Notes: generated by a model from the sequence alone, not told the origin. 64,000 nt of DNA from Thermothelomyces thermophilus ATCC 42464 (GCF_000226095.1 NC_016476.1:1488001-1552000), one strand, 5' to 3'; shown: positions 35,389 through 47,581, counted from the first letter of the stretch. Numbers and translations are program-made.

Positions 35389-35736
35389 TCATGATTCAGT
35401 TTCTCTTCTTTCTCTCTCTTTCCTTCTTTTGGCCCATTTTTTCTTCTGAGCCTCTTGTACATCAATGACAAAAGCTGACGTCTTTTGTCAGGGACCGCCC
35501 GGGATCATTACAAGCAGTTCGTTGTCGGGGTTGTGTCGGACGATCTGTGGCTCTCCATGTACGACATTGACGGTGCAGTGATCTGCAAGCGCGGGTGGAC
35601 GGCCAGGGCGACGACCATCAAGATGGTGAAATATCTCGAATTCTTGATTCAAGAGTGGAGAAAAGGGGCGGGAGATACTCAGTACGGAGAAAAGACAATG
35701 AGAGGACGGACCCCCAGGTCCGGAAGGAGAAACTAG
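35019..35736 (+). CDS. Uncharacterised two-exon protein, 175 residues
   Basis: Exon 1 is 35019-35301 and exon 2 is 35492-35736. The intron (35302-35491, 190 bp) starts GTGAGT, has a GCTGAC branch site about 12 nt before TTGTCAG and keeps phase, giving WTARDHYKQFVVG across the junction. I chose the ATG at 35019 (MRNMVVVVSG) because the only upstream in-frame alternative is a GTG. A CT-rich tract just upstream is usual before fungal starts. The protein is soluble, with no signal peptide or membrane segment. It begins with SGTSARQRMAARLGFQSVSDLEEWEEE, is rich in charged helices, and has a basic end. I do not recognise a family. The clean splice sites argue that it is real. Confidence 0.65.
35341..35388. 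repeat. (GT)n repeat in the intron of the 175-residue gene
   Basis: About 47 bp of near-perfect GT repeat with two TA interruptions, wholly inside the intron. Confidence 0.9.
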
Positions 35737-36346
35737 TGGAATAATCGTGCGCTATATTAATTAATCGCTGGGCATGAGCATTGGTATTTGGGAGAGTTTC
35801 TCTGGGCGTTTGGGTTAATTATAAATACATGACTGGTACCAGGTTGGCAGCTTTATTCTAGTACGTAGTCGTATCTCAGCTATCTTGGGATTGATTAGAC
35901 AAAGGTGGAAAGGAATAGGATTGAAGAAGGATTACACGGTCTTCTTTTTGTTAATATGCAATGATGAATCATAATTATTTATATCCCCAGCAGACGTTCG
36001 CAGGAAGCAAATCTTCTTGAGACAAACAGCGTCAAGCGAGAACCAAGCGCATCCTCAAAAGGCCGAGTGTAACTATGAGAGAAAAATGTAAGATAATATT
36101 AACTCTATTCGTCGACATGTTGTTACTAGTGCTGGTATGCCTAGTTCACCTCGCGACTACCCAACAATTGTGTCTCTATCCTTCCATGTCATAAAGACAT
36201 ATGCCGCATGAAAAAGGAAACCATATTATAGAAAAGGAGTGTCATGAAGAGAGAAGAATCATGTAGTCGTGTGTTCCGTACAACCGGTGAGCGTCGTTGA
36301 TGAATCGCTCAACTCTCGAGTTGTCCGGTCGTACGGCCCCATTTAA
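35737..36346. other. Intergenic region between convergent genes
   Basis: About 610 bp, rather AT-rich but without RIP signature. It should hold the 3' UTRs of the 175-residue gene and of the secreted-protein gene. No other feature seen. Confidence 0.6.
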
Positions 36347-36778
36347 TTAGACGCTGGCGACGCAGTAGGGAATGCCGTTGAGGTACTCGCAGTGCGACCT
36401 TTCGGGGCAGTTCCCGACGAACTGCAGGATGTTCTGGGTGTCGCAGACCTGGATGGCGTACGGGCCGAAGCAGTCATACCGACCCGGGGTGGTGCACTTC
36501 TCGCCGGGGCTCTGGCCGGGGCGGCCGTTGCGCGCCTGGACCTTGGCCGTGTTGGTGCAGTAGGGCAGCACGACGCCGTTGCCGCCGGGCAGGTTGTCGC
36601 AGGCGGTGCCCTCGGGGCAGTCGCCGACCAGCTCCCACTTGCCCGAGATGTTGCAGATCTCGATACCGGTGTTAGGGGTGGTGCAGCGGTAGGTGCCGAA
36701 CTCGCAGCTCTCGCCTCCCTTGGAGGGAGCAGCGATGGCCGAGGCGGCGAGTGCAAGGGCGGCAGCGGTGAACTTCAT
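36347..36778 (-). CDS. Small secreted cysteine-rich protein with two six-cysteine repeats
   Basis: A single-exon gene of 143 residues. The N-terminus MKFTAAALALAASAIAAPS is a signal peptide. The mature part has 12 Cys arranged as two tandem units of six. Unit 1 runs from GESCEFGTYRC to VLPYC, unit 2 from GEKCTTPGRYDC to GIPYC. Both share the order C, C, C, (V)G-C-PE, C, C, with WELVGDCPEG matching LQFVGNCPER, so an internal duplication is likely. Six disulphides are plausible. Such proteins are often effector candidates or apoplastic proteins in plant- or soil-associated fungi. That role is inference, and there is no known-domain hit I can name. I chose the ATG at 36778 because it starts the signal peptide; an upstream in-frame ATG at 36940 would bury it. 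Confidence 0.85.
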   Translation of the reverse strand: MKFTAAALALAASAIAAPSKGGESCEFGTYRCTTPNTGIEICNISGKWELVGDCPEGTACDNLPGGNGVVLPYCTNTAKVQARNGRPGQSPGEKCTTPGRYDCFGPYAIQVCDTQNILQFVGNCPERSHCEYLNGIPYCVASV

Positions 36779-36960
36779 TGTGATGGTTGTTGTGTTTGTT
36801 TCGAAGGGTGGAATTGCGATAGTGTGTTTGGGAGGAACACGGTTGGCTTTGAGTCGTGAAGATGTTGCGATCCGAGTCTCGGATGTTGCAATGAGAAGGT
36901 TGATGTGATGTTGATGATGGGACTCAAAAAGAGGCAGCAACGGGGTGAACTTCCAGCCTT

Positions 36961-36966
36961 CTTATA
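36961..36966 (-). promoter_or_regulatory. TATA-like element of the cysteine-rich secreted protein gene
   Basis: Minus strand GTGTATAAG, about 183 bp upstream of the ATG. It fits a TATA box plus a 5' UTR of roughly 150 bp. Confidence 0.4.
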
Positions 36967-39903
36967 CACTCGAGTCTCACTCAGTCTTCTCCCGCCGGAC
37001 CCCCGGCCTTCCGTGCATGGGCGATCATGGTCCTAACACACAACCCTTCCCCTCTGAACAACGCCCACATGGCAGAAATCCCGCGCAGTGGCATGGACCG
37101 CACAAGGTACGGTAGGGAGATCTGAGGCTTCTCGCCTCTCCACGAAACCCCGTGACTGGGGATGGCGGGTGATACGAGCTGCTCCAAGTCGAGAACGGCC
37201 CAATCGGAGTCAAGACACGACAAGACCAACCGGGGCATAACACGAGGAAGAGCCGCAACGATGGAGTCTTGATGGCAGTGCCAACATGGGAAGAGGCCTC
37301 GGTGCTGCCTCGAGCATCTCGTCCCGGTTCGAGAGCACCATTGGTTCGGGTCCTGTCGAGTACGTAATGACAAGATGAGATGGGCCCTATCAAGAGACAA
37401 CACCAAAATTCCTCTCTGAGATGGCGTCGGGGACACGAAGCCCTCGAGCAGAGGGACGGCATAATACCCGGCCCAAAGTGCTGCCGTCAGACCATGGATT
37501 GTGCCAAATACGAACCTGGGTTATTTTTAGGTTGTTTAGGTTGGCGTGTTGCTGGCTTGGCTCCCCAACCCCGAAGCTCTGGAAAGCGGGTATCAACTCT
37601 ACTGGCTCCACAAATCCGCTCCATGCTTTACCGTTATAAGTCTGGCTAAAAATGTGGCTGGCATGGCGGGGGGCCGAGGCTGTTTGTCTTCAACGAAACG
37701 TGTCTGGCCAATGGCCGTGGTTAAGAGCTGCTCTGCGCGCCCGAGACTTGACTCGGAGCCCGTTCGCCACCGCGGACAACGCAAGGCCACCTTGACTTCT
37801 CTCAGTGGCATCCCTTCGCTGTCAAACAGCCAACGAAGCCCCTTAAGTTTTTGAAATGATGTAAGATGCTGGTTGGAAGAACCATTTTAACTCGGGAGGG
37901 AATCAGCAAGAGCAGTCATGTTTGATTGCCAATCATCGGCCGAGCGACCACCTGGCATCGGTGATCCCGGTTTTCCGAAAACGGAAAGCAAACAAAACAA
38001 AAAGACGAAATAAAAATAAAATTAAAAGAAAAGAAAAAGAAAAGAGAAGAAACGAAAAGAGAGGAACGAAAGAACAACATCGAAATACGTCTTTGATATT
38101 AGTGTAGAACCAGTCATGCGGCGCTGCGTAGGCATCGATCCCTGGTAACCTCATGATTAGAATCGAATCCAAGCATCTGAACCGGCACCGTAAAATCACA
38201 AATTTTGTTAAAAGCATGTTGAGTTTTCACACAAGCATGTATTCAAAGGGCTTCTCCCCTGTATCGGTGAGGGTTCAACTTTCAGTGTTGCCGACCCAGA
38301 ATGACCCGGCAATGTCGCGCACAACATGTGCAGCCAGGAACCAATACCCGAGCAATGCTCCGTCAGGTACCTTGAGAGACAATGGGTGCCCAACGGAGTC
38401 CTTCTAAGACGTTCTACGGTGTTGCAACGGCATTGCAGTGTTGGCAATGATGACTGGATAATTAGGTAGCTTTGCGGTCGTGATGTAGCTAATGAGATTT
38501 AAACGTAATGGTAGAAGGCAGCGTCGTTGCCGCCTAATTAAGCCGTTGGCAGCACCTGCCCGATCGATTTACCAGGGATCCAGACCAGAGTCATTACTAC
38601 CGAATTTCTTGAGTTTGTTTGCTCATGAACCAAGTCCGGCGCTCTGAGTCAGACAGACCGAGGTAATATAAATACGATCTCACGTCAGCAGAGGAAACAG
38701 GGTCGGGAAGAACAGAGACCGGCACAGCAACACGCATTGCCCAAAGTCAAATATGTTGCACTGCGTATGTTGTAGAACGCAAAGACTCCACGGCTCATTT
38801 GCTCTCCTGCGTACGGATTATGTGCAGCATACTGACGCGCAGTTTCTTTTCTGGAGGCTTGGGAACAGTAGACGAATGAAATATTGTGTTACAGGGAATA
38901 TTTAGAGTGGCGCGAACGACAAACATGTCTCAGATTGGGTTTTCGTGGTCCTGGGTATCCTAGTGGGGAATCCAATCATTAGGGAATGGTCTACGTCAGG
39001 TATGTAGCAACGAGCATTGGCCATTCATATGTGATCATAATCCAACCTGGGACTGTGTAATAATCCGTAGAGGGACTCGAATAGAATTTCTAGAGATCCC
39101 TGCAAGAGAACAGGAACAAGACATCTTCAACCACGAGCATTCCATATATCCTTTTCTTCTTCTCTCTTCCTTCCTGCTAGTACGGATCGTTGTCTGTGTT
39201 GAGTTCGGTTCTTGGTTTAGATTCATTCTCAAGACAGCCACGTCATCCTCGGTCTACCATCACCGACCGACAAGATGGTCTATCGCCCTCTGTGAGCCGT
39301 TGGGGATCAGAAACCACAGAGGATGCGGATGCTGCATGGCTATCTGCGGAGTATTACTATCCACGTGTAAACCCGCGAGCACTTGCCGCTCAGAGCGCAA
39401 GCAACCATCCAACAGCCTCGTCAAATCGCCAATCTCTTTAAAGGAGGTGGCCCAACCTACAGCCCCCCGGCCGCAACCCAATGGCCGGCACTCGCACGCT
39501 TCCACACGCCACCCAGAATGGCTCAGGTACAGAAGTGGTGAGGTATTCGGGTTAGTTTGGTAACCTGGACCGGAATGAATATACATACAAGGTTATCGAA
39601 GAGAAGAACGTTGCCCCGTCCGCTTTCTGGCACAACGCGTGCTGCGCACCGAAGCGTATTGTCGGAGCGCTCATCTGCTTTCTTCATTTTGAGGTGACTT
39701 GTGGCAATTCCGAGACGGGTGAGCCGCACGAGACTGACTCAAAACACTAAGGTCGGTAAGTACCTTATCATCACTCATTCCAGGTGGTGACGTTCGAAAC
39801 GACGAATAAAAAGAAGAAGAAGAGAATGAAAGATGAAAAAGAAGACCAAACAAAGGAAACGGTTGTTCGCTACATATCACTAGGACTAATCATGTAACAA
39901 TTT
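36967..39903. other. Large intergenic region without a supported gene
   Basis: About 2.9 kb. Open frames of 60-150 codons occur on both strands (for example near 36981-37436 and 39190-39441), but they overlap, lack motifs and lack start context. A purine-rich AAAAGAA-type tract lies at about 37980-38075. The composition is unique-sequence-like with no RIP signature. Confidence 0.5.
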
Positions 39904-41373
39904 CTAATTTTGTATAGCATGGGCAGGCAACTGCTCGACCGAGTGTTCCCTGCTGGATCCGCCCTGGCCGTTGTCGAGCGACCGGTCGCCGACCGATTTT
40001 GTCGAGCCGGGTCTGCTGAGATCCGGCAGGTCGATGCAGGTCTCGTCGTCGTAGATGTCTGTCTTGCCCCCGCGGGACGAGAAGCGGTGATTGCCCCCCT
40101 TGTGGCTCCGGTAGGTCTCTGTCGGGTCCAGCACGCTGCCGCCGCCTACTACTACTCCTTCTCCTCCTCCCGCGCGGCTGGCGACGCCGACGCCGGTGGC
40201 GGTGCCGCTGCGGCCGGCGGCGTAGTAGCCGGACCGCTGGTGCGACTTGTTCTCGGTCAGGGAGAGGCCGAAGGCGCCGAGGCAGCGCTGCAGCATGCCC
40301 TTCATGGCGGGGACGCAGGCGGCCAGGACGCCGAGCAGCTGCTCGAGGACGGTGAAGGTGCTGATGGAGACGCCCTGGGCCCAGAAGTCGCCCTGCTTGT
40401 TGGGGTCGCCCCAGTCCTTGACGATGACCGTCTTGATGACGCTGAAGACGCTGGCGAACAGGCCCATGCCCATGAGGACGCAGACGAAGACGCGCTCGCG
40501 CAGCCGGCGGTTCAGCTTGCGCAGGAAGGTCGCCGGCGCCAGCGACAGCAGCACGTCGGTCGTGATGTTGACGGCCGCGCCCAGGTTGGAGATGCCGCGC
40601 ATGACCTGGACCGAGACGCAGCGGGCGCCCGGCAGGAAGGGGTTCCAGGCAGCCTCGAGCGGGCGGCAGGCGATGACGAGGTTGAAGAGCGTGTTGCCCA
40701 CCCCGTAGAGGGCCGAAATGGCCATGACGCTGTACAGGAAGATGCGCCACCCGCGCTCCTTGCCCTGGATCCGTAGCAGCGTGAGCGCGATCGAGATCTT
40801 GATGCACGACATCGACAGGCCCCAGACCGAGATGGCCAGCCACGAGTTCTTGCCCGCCAGCGTCGACCGTTCCAGCGAGATCAGCCCGGCTTTCGGAACC
40901 ATCAGGGGCATCAACATTGCGTAATCGGCGATGGTGAGGACCTGTTGTGCTCGACGGCGTTTGCGGTTAGTCTTATACTGGTCAAAAGGGAATAATTGAT
41001 CACGACATCCATCTTTTATTCATTCTTTTCTTTTTCCCTTTCTTTCTTTCTTTCTTTCTTTTCGGCCGGGAGAGGGGGGGGAGGAGAGAGGGGGCGGGCC
41101 AAGAATGGTACGTACGAAACCGGCCACGATGAAATAGTCGTCGAGTCCCGCCTTCCACACCGGCCGTATTCTCTGGTATACGCGGGTTACAAAGGCCACC
41201 AGGCACAGGAAGAGAAGCACGGCGCTGACGCCAATGTAGACCTGGGCGAGGTAGGCGGCGTGTTCGGAGATAGGCACGCCCTGGATGGCCTCGGCGCCGC
41301 CGTCGCCTGGACCCGTCGATGCTCCGGCCTCGCCGCTCGCGGCCGGGCTCAGCGCCGTGGTGGCGCTCGACAT
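39904..41373 (-). CDS. Fungal rhodopsin-domain (PTH11-related) seven-transmembrane protein
   Basis: Two exons, 41373-41116 and 40941-39904, give 431 residues. The intron (41115-40942, 174 bp) starts GTACGT, ends ACAACAG and joins DDYFIVAGF to VLTIADYAMLM, the junction expected for this family. Seven hydrophobic segments are visible: AQVYIGVSAVLLFLCLVAFV, the segment across the splice, LAISVWGLSMSCIKISIALT, IFLYSVMAISALYGVGNTLF, NLGAAVNITTDVLLSLAP, VFVCVLMGMGLFASVFSV, and TFTVLEQLLGVLAACVPA. The short N-terminus is Ser/Ala/Gly-rich and lacks a CFEM domain. The cytosolic tail of about 110 residues is Gly/Ser-rich. Related proteins are plasma-membrane receptors or sensors; the ligand is unknown. 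A TTTC repeat (about 41039-41060) sits in the intron. Confidence 0.85.
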
Positions 41374-44139
41374 GGCGACGGTGGTAGTACAGTTGTGGGT
41401 GTCGAAGAGCAACGCAAGGTGCTGCGGGTCCCAGAAACGCAGATCTGGGATCTGGGGTGATGCCTTTACTTTATGGGCTGGAGAGCCACGTTCCGAGAGA
41501 ACGGTCTGGATCCTGCATCCCCGGACTTGTGCAACCGTTGCTCTCCCGCCCGCTCGCTGGCTCGCTCCCAGCACCACATGCCTACCTAGGTTTGGATGTA
41601 TGCAAATACAGTACTGCGTGCGAGACTGTGTACACTATTAATAGGTAGAAAATGATTCCAGGGGGTCCGCGCTCTGAACCCTCCGGCCTCAGCTAAACTA
41701 CCTACATTCATGAAGAACCAGGAAGAGAAGGAAAGATAGCTTCTGTTCGGCATTTGCTTATTCCAGAGAAAGCGAGATTTTCTCAGGCCAGGTTTCGTGC
41801 GTGGTCGGACCCTCCCTCTCTCAACGTCCCCGCTCCCCCCCCCCCCCCCCGGGCGACATCCTGTTACATACACAGCTCCTGGAAAAGGTACCCTTGTCCC
41901 CAAATCAGGAGGATGGCCAGTTTGGCCCGGGGTGCAGGGTGGGAGCAGCGCACGGGCGCGGCCGGTCAAACCCAAGCAGAACTGTCGACTTGGCGAGCCG
42001 CAGACGGGAGAGTGCACCAATGGAAGTGGCGGTTGCTGTTGAGACCTCTGCAGCTGGAACCAGACGCCAGGGCCCTGACCGCCCAGGAGGGGAGTTCCCT
42101 ACAAAGCACCTTACCTCCGACTTGCAGTGACTATTGGCGTACAGAAAGAGAGTTGCTTGGCTGCAGCGGGGTTGCTTGTCCGGTTGTGCTGCGTGGGTCG
42201 CAGTTTGTCGCTTGGGCAACGCGGGAAGCTAGTGCTTCCTACTCCATAAGTGTTATTGTTAGCCGAATCTGCAGGGGCTTCTGCGTGGTGTTTTACGTAC
42301 GGATACTAGTACGGATTACTACGTAACAACATTTGCAAGGACGTTCGAAACTGCGTTGGGAGTAGTTTACAGAGTACCTCCTCGGACATTAAATTACTAC
42401 TGTACAAGCAAGTCAGGAAGGAAGGTTCAACCAGGAGGTGCGAAATAAAGTGCGTGCTTCGGAAACGTTGCTCTCCCCACCACTCTTTTTTTGCAGAAAC
42501 TACCGAGTACTTATTGGAGAGAGTTTGTTATTTACACCAAACGCGTGGTCAATCTCAATCAAGTCTCGGACCGAGAGGTAACAAGAGTTGGACTGCGGTA
42601 CGACAGCGCACCAACCTCATAAGCCGCCGGCAGATGGCGGGTCAATTTGAATTAGATTGGAAACGAGAACAGGGCAATATACGGCCTGCAGATCCGAGAC
42701 GGCATCTCGTCACTCTGAGCCGACACAGCCGAGCCGGCGAAATTTTCGCTCCGGGACGGGAACGGGAAGGTACTGAGGACTCGCAGCGAGCCTTGATTCT
42801 CATTGAAACCTTGAAAGGCCCGTTTACACAGGACGCTCTGCAGGGCGGACATCCACACCTAGACCTGAAGTGCTTTCTGCCATTGCCCTTGGCGTTGCAA
42901 ATACATATAAAGTTGAGGCAACAGCCCTAACCAGAGCAGGCATGGCGCGTCGCACCACTCGCCCTCGAGCTGAAAATCGTACAACACTGGTAGGTTTCCC
43001 CACCCCGTCCCTGCCCTTGCTTCATTCACGAGACGGATCCTGTCATCTTATCGAACTTTATCCCTGACCCCAGTTGACGCGCAGATCGATCTGGGGCTTT
43101 GACCTAATTAGAACTGTTAATAGTATGGAAATCGCAGATCAGTTTCTGGAACTCGCGTGCCAACCGTTTGAATGCTGTTGATTATTTTTTCCCTGTTGAA
43201 GATCGTTTGATCCGATCTGGTCGGAAGAATCACACCAACAAGCCTGAGTTTGTGACATGATTCAACCAGCATGCAAAATAAGGTATTTTACGTGCACAAA
43301 CTTCCACCAAGGTATAATTAGTCAAGCACGCTTGTCGCGCTTCCAGAACGCGCCTCGAGTCAGGGTTACCCCCTGCCCTTTTGAACTGCAAGGATCCTCT
43401 GACAACCAGGCTAAGCACGGGCAGTGGCCCTTGTGGCCTCTGCAAACCGTGTATATGAACCAAGAGATGATTCTAAGCATGTTGTTGACCACAAGAAGAA
43501 TGACCAAAAGAAGAAAAAAATCACATGAAAGAAAAAGGGGAGGAAGACAAAAGGGGAACATGCATACGGCCCAAAGCGTGGACGGCTCGGGTTTTTTCTC
43601 ACCGTCTCAAAGCTAAACAGCGTCTACGGGTAAGGCCAATTCGAAACTGAAACGGCATCAGGGACGGTTCTGGCTCACCGAGACGGTCCTAACCGGCCAA
43701 TGTACTCACACTACTCCGTATTGCAGTATACTGTGTAGTATGTAATCCGTGTAGCGGGTTGCTCTTTAACCTTGATGCGCTACGGTCACCGCGGCTCGCA
43801 GCCGCCAATTCCGCCCTACTCTAGCGCTCGTTGGGAGCCAGACTATTGTCAGGATGCGCCAGCCAGGATCGGGCCTAGATCCCATCTTGGAAAGGAATGT
43901 CTTGGCTTCTCAGTGTGCAAAGGACTGAGCTGTTGACGGCTTTGCACTACACTACTATGGTATGAAAATTCTCCAACCCTAGTGCAGCCACGACAATCAT
44001 ACCATTTTGAAACCTGGTTGGTTAAGGGAATTGTCCGAGCACCAGATCGATCTGACTTACGGAGGTACTCCAGTTTGCCAACCAGAGCTCGATCAATGCC
44101 GAACACAGTGATAAGCTTCCGGGAGCGTTAAAAGCAGTT
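41374..44139. other. Intergenic region up to the repeat block
   Basis: About 2.8 kb with normal CpA/TpG content. It includes the promoter side of the rhodopsin-domain gene and a C16 run at 41835-41850. Open frames (for example 42454-42930 plus) show nothing recognisable. It ends sharply at the LTR at 44140. Confidence 0.5.
41835..41850. repeat. C16 homopolymer
   Basis: Sixteen C followed by GGG. It is the third long G/C homopolymer in the unique parts of this window. Confidence 0.85.
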
Positions 44140-44308
44140 TGTAGTAGGTAGCTATACGAAGGAAAAGAGTGCCTTATTGAAACTATCTACAAAGGAGACA
44201 AAACGACTAATATTTATGGACAAAGGAACTAGCCAATGCGTTAAATAGCCTTATATAGCTATGGTATATATGTGGCTAATACTTTTAGAAGCTCTATAGC
44301 TTCTGACA
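44140..44308 (-). repeat. Element 4 3' LTR
   Basis: 169 bp with TG...CA ends, followed on the plus strand by TACCCCC (polypurine tract on the coding strand). The partner LTR is not in the window, so the boundaries rest on terminal motifs only. Confidence 0.65.
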
Positions 44309-44316
44309 TACCCCCT

Positions 44317-44341
44317 AGTTAAACGTGATAGTCGTTTAACT
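44317..44341. repeat. Perfect 9-bp inverted repeat beside the element 4 polypurine tract
   Basis: AGTTAAACG and CGTTTAACT flank a 7-nt spacer (TGATAGT). It lies 8 nt inside the LTR. Confidence 0.8.
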
Positions 44342-47108
44342 ACGCTTTATAGTGATACTGTTCTTAGTGTTATATCCTTTGTCGCTCTTACCTTGATAGC
44401 TCCTTTAGGGGGCCTGCCTTTTATATTTAGAAGTCTAAAAGAGTTAAGTATAGTAGAGTGATTCCTTTAAAGCTATAGATTAAATATAGTTATTATAACT
44501 ATAGTAGTAATAGTATTACTAGTTTTAATCATAATAATGATAGGATGATACCTTTTATATTTGAATTAATAGATAACTTGTTAGGTATACCTGTTATAAA
44601 CATTATAATTACTAGTAGGTTAACTCTTACTCCTATAATGCCTTGAAAGCGTAAATATACTAAAGCTTCTAGACTATAAGTATTCCTATTGTCTCTATTT
44701 GATTGACTTAATCGTTAGTTTTATAGTTTTTCTAGCGATTTAATAGAAGATAGTTCTAGTAGATAGAAGATGGTTCTAATTAATAGAAGAAAGTTGGTAA
44801 ATTATAAATAGTTTAAAAGTTCGATGTCCTCTTCCTACGTATATTAGCCCTATAGCTCGAGTATAAGTAGAGGATTAGGAATAAAAAACCCTCCGTTTGC
44901 TAGCCTATTTGCCAGATCTACAGGTCTTATCTTATCTAGTCTTATATAATAGACGCGTCTATAGACAACGTACTACATCAAGTCCCCCGCTTAGAAGGAA
45001 AAACGTAATACCTATACTATAGCTCTAAATAGCTTTCAAACGCGCTTTCTTTCTATAGCAATATTGCAATAGAAAGTAGTAGCGTTATCCTATTATTATA
45101 GTGTCCTATATGTCTTCCTCTTAGCTACCTACGGCCCTACTCTAGCGTCTTCTATCTATAGCTCCTTCTAGGAGAGTCTTTGATACCTTCTTACAAGGGC
45201 GTCTACGTAGGCGTTTGCCCTACGTTACTTAAGCCATAGTAGGTTAACCTCCTTGATATGCCTAGTATTTGTTAACTAACTTATATACGTAATATAGCTA
45301 GAAGTCGGTTTTCTATACGTTATATTCATAGCCAAGTCCTTTCCATTTGACTAGATACTTATATTTGCTATATATATGCTTATAGTTTTAAATACGTTCG
45401 AGCTTATACTCGTCTCTAGATTCTAAACTGCTATTGGTATAGCTATCCTTAATAGGGTCAGGGGGTGGTACAGCGTGGTCGTACAGGTCGGTTCTAGGAG
45501 GAGTATGCGATAGCTATACTATAGATATTATAGGATAGATGTCTATATTCGGCGGTAGTCGAAGACGGTACGCTAGGCAGCCAACGCGTTTAACGACTTT
45601 AAAAGGTCTGACGCGCTATTAGGATAGTTTAGGCGACGGCTGTCTAGGTAAGTAGTAACCGCGGTAGAGGTATAGATATACTTGGTTACCTAGCTTGAAT
45701 TCGATATTACGGTGGCTAGCGTCGTATCTACATTTAGCGCGGGCCGCTATAAAGTCTATTACTATCTAGGTATCTTGGTATAGATATTTATATAGGACTA
45801 GGATATCCTATGCCGTTTTCGACGGCGCTGTTAGCGCTTTTAGCGGTCTGGCTAGTTTGAGACCGTATAGTAGCTTATATAGAGATATGCCAATAGAAGC
45901 GATATATATGCTATTTAAATGCTACTAGAGCTATAGAAGTATAGTAGTCTAATTGTCATCTAGTTTCTTATAGATAAAGAAGTATAGAGCGATTTCTATC
46001 ATTTAGTTCTTTCGCTCTATAAGACTATCTCCTTATAGGTAGTATATAGTAGTTATTAATAGCTTCGTGCCTAACACTTTCTATATATTAGTCTATAGCT
46101 CGGATATAAATTTGTGGTCGTAGTTAGATATAATGGCGGTTAGTACTCCCTAGTTAGATAGGAGTAGTTATTATATTAATGTATAGCCCTAGTCCGTAGT
46201 AGTATAGTAAGAGTAGCTAGGTATAAAGAGCGTTTGTTTAGACGATTTACAAGATATGGTCATTATCAAATTAAACTTATTATATCTGTTCAAATGCTAT
46301 AGTATTCTAGCTAATGGAACTAATAGTAACGCTACTATAAAGTCGATAGTAATTACTTATATAGATAGTATATCCGATGGACAAATTGGCTGGTAGTCGC
46401 CTATAGGAAGATTACAATCGGTAGTATTAACTTAATAGATAGGATAGTACTTTGCGTGGTCCTATATATACCTAGTTTTTCCATCGATTATGATATTATA
46501 TAAGTCGTATATTATCCTATTAGTTCTGAAATGATACTTCTCGTCATAGGCTAAGCCTAGGATATATTATACGAGGCTCGACGGAACGTATAGCGTGTAT
46601 ATACCATCTAGGTAGATATAGTAGAGGAGCTCGTCAATTAAGATAAACGGTAGCCTGTGGTGCGAAAAAATAGCGATACCCTTATCGTCGATAGTTCTAT
46701 CTATATACTTGTTTTTAATAAGGTCCTTAATAATAGGGGCGTACTTAATATTAGCCTTATAGCCGTTAATGAACTTTGCCTTGAGTTTAGGATCCATTTA
46801 TACCTTGGCGAAAGCAAACCAAATGTCGTCAAGTATAGCTAATCTATCTAGTTATTTAGAAGGTTTAAGGTCTCCTAATATACTTAATCTACTTAACGTA
46901 TCTAGTATAAAGTTAAGCCTTCTAGGAAGATAGTAGACTTTAAGGTCGTATTATAATAGGTAGATAGACACGTTAATTAGGCGACGGTTAGCATAGTTAG
47001 TTAAACTTATATCTAGGTTAGTTTATTCCATAATACTATATATAATAGTATGGTTAGTTAGGATAATAACTAGTATATATACTAAATAGACTATTATATA
47101 TAGTTTAC
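44342..47108 (-). pseudogene. Element 4 pol, 3' part: RNase H end, integrase and 3' region
   Basis: On the minus strand from 47108 the RNase H end reads NRRLINVSIYLLQYDLKVYYLPRRLNF (with stops), followed by a segment at 46797-46567 with MDPKLKAKFINGYKA and HHRLPFILIDELLYYIYLDG, the usual linker into the integrase zinc-binding region. Integrase remnants continue to about 45300. The last kilobase before the LTR gives no clear domain. Confidence 0.65.
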
Positions 47109-47554
47109 TATTACAGATAAGCACATAGACGGCCTAGCAAGCTGTAGTCAGGACATAGGACATTCCGACAGCCAATCACTTAACAGACCAATCAGAAGAT
47201 TATCACCGCCAAGACTAAGGTCTTCACTAGTAATAATAACATATCACCGTCGACAACGCGGAATCACAGAGTAAAAGGAGAAATAGTACTAGTAATAACT
47301 ATTAAAGAGGGATAGATAATTATATATATATAGCTAGCTAGTTACTCGTTAGGTAGACTCTAAGAGTTTACCAGTAGTAACAATTATAATCACAGTACTT
47401 ATACCAAGCATTGCTAATTACTATAAGAGATAACTCTAGTGTTATTATAAACCCTTTGGCTTTACCGAATCCCTTAGACAATCTGCCTACTTATCTTACT
47501 CAATCTACCTTCATCTGAACCCTTTTAGAAGAAGTCTAAGTTAGGTTCGTCATA
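47109..47554 (+). repeat. Element 3 5' LTR
   Basis: 446 bp, the same length as the 3' copy. The terminal TG and CA are RIP-mutated to TA. Confidence 0.92.
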
Positions 47555-47556
47555 CG

Positions 47557-47567
47557 TTGTTACTACT
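47557..47567 (+). other. Self-primer binding site of element 3
   Basis: TTGTTACTACT begins 2 nt after the LTR and is the exact reverse complement of AGTAGTAACAA at 47373-47383 inside the LTR. The same arrangement in element 5 has the pair TTGTTACCACT/AGTGGTAACAA. Confidence 0.7.
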
Positions 47568-47581
47568 CCCTTTGTTCTATT

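Noticed and set aside
39190-39441. 83-codon plus-strand frame after a CT-rich tract
   Set aside because: The apparent start is not a clear ATG in context, there is no motif, and it overlaps a minus frame of similar length.
39910-40776. Long plus-strand frame of 288 codons
   Set aside because: Antisense shadow of the rhodopsin-domain gene, with alanine/glycine/valine-rich composition typical of such shadows.
42454-42930. 158-codon plus-strand frame
   Set aside because: No recognisable domain, no splice sites, no signal peptide; length is within chance for this GC content.
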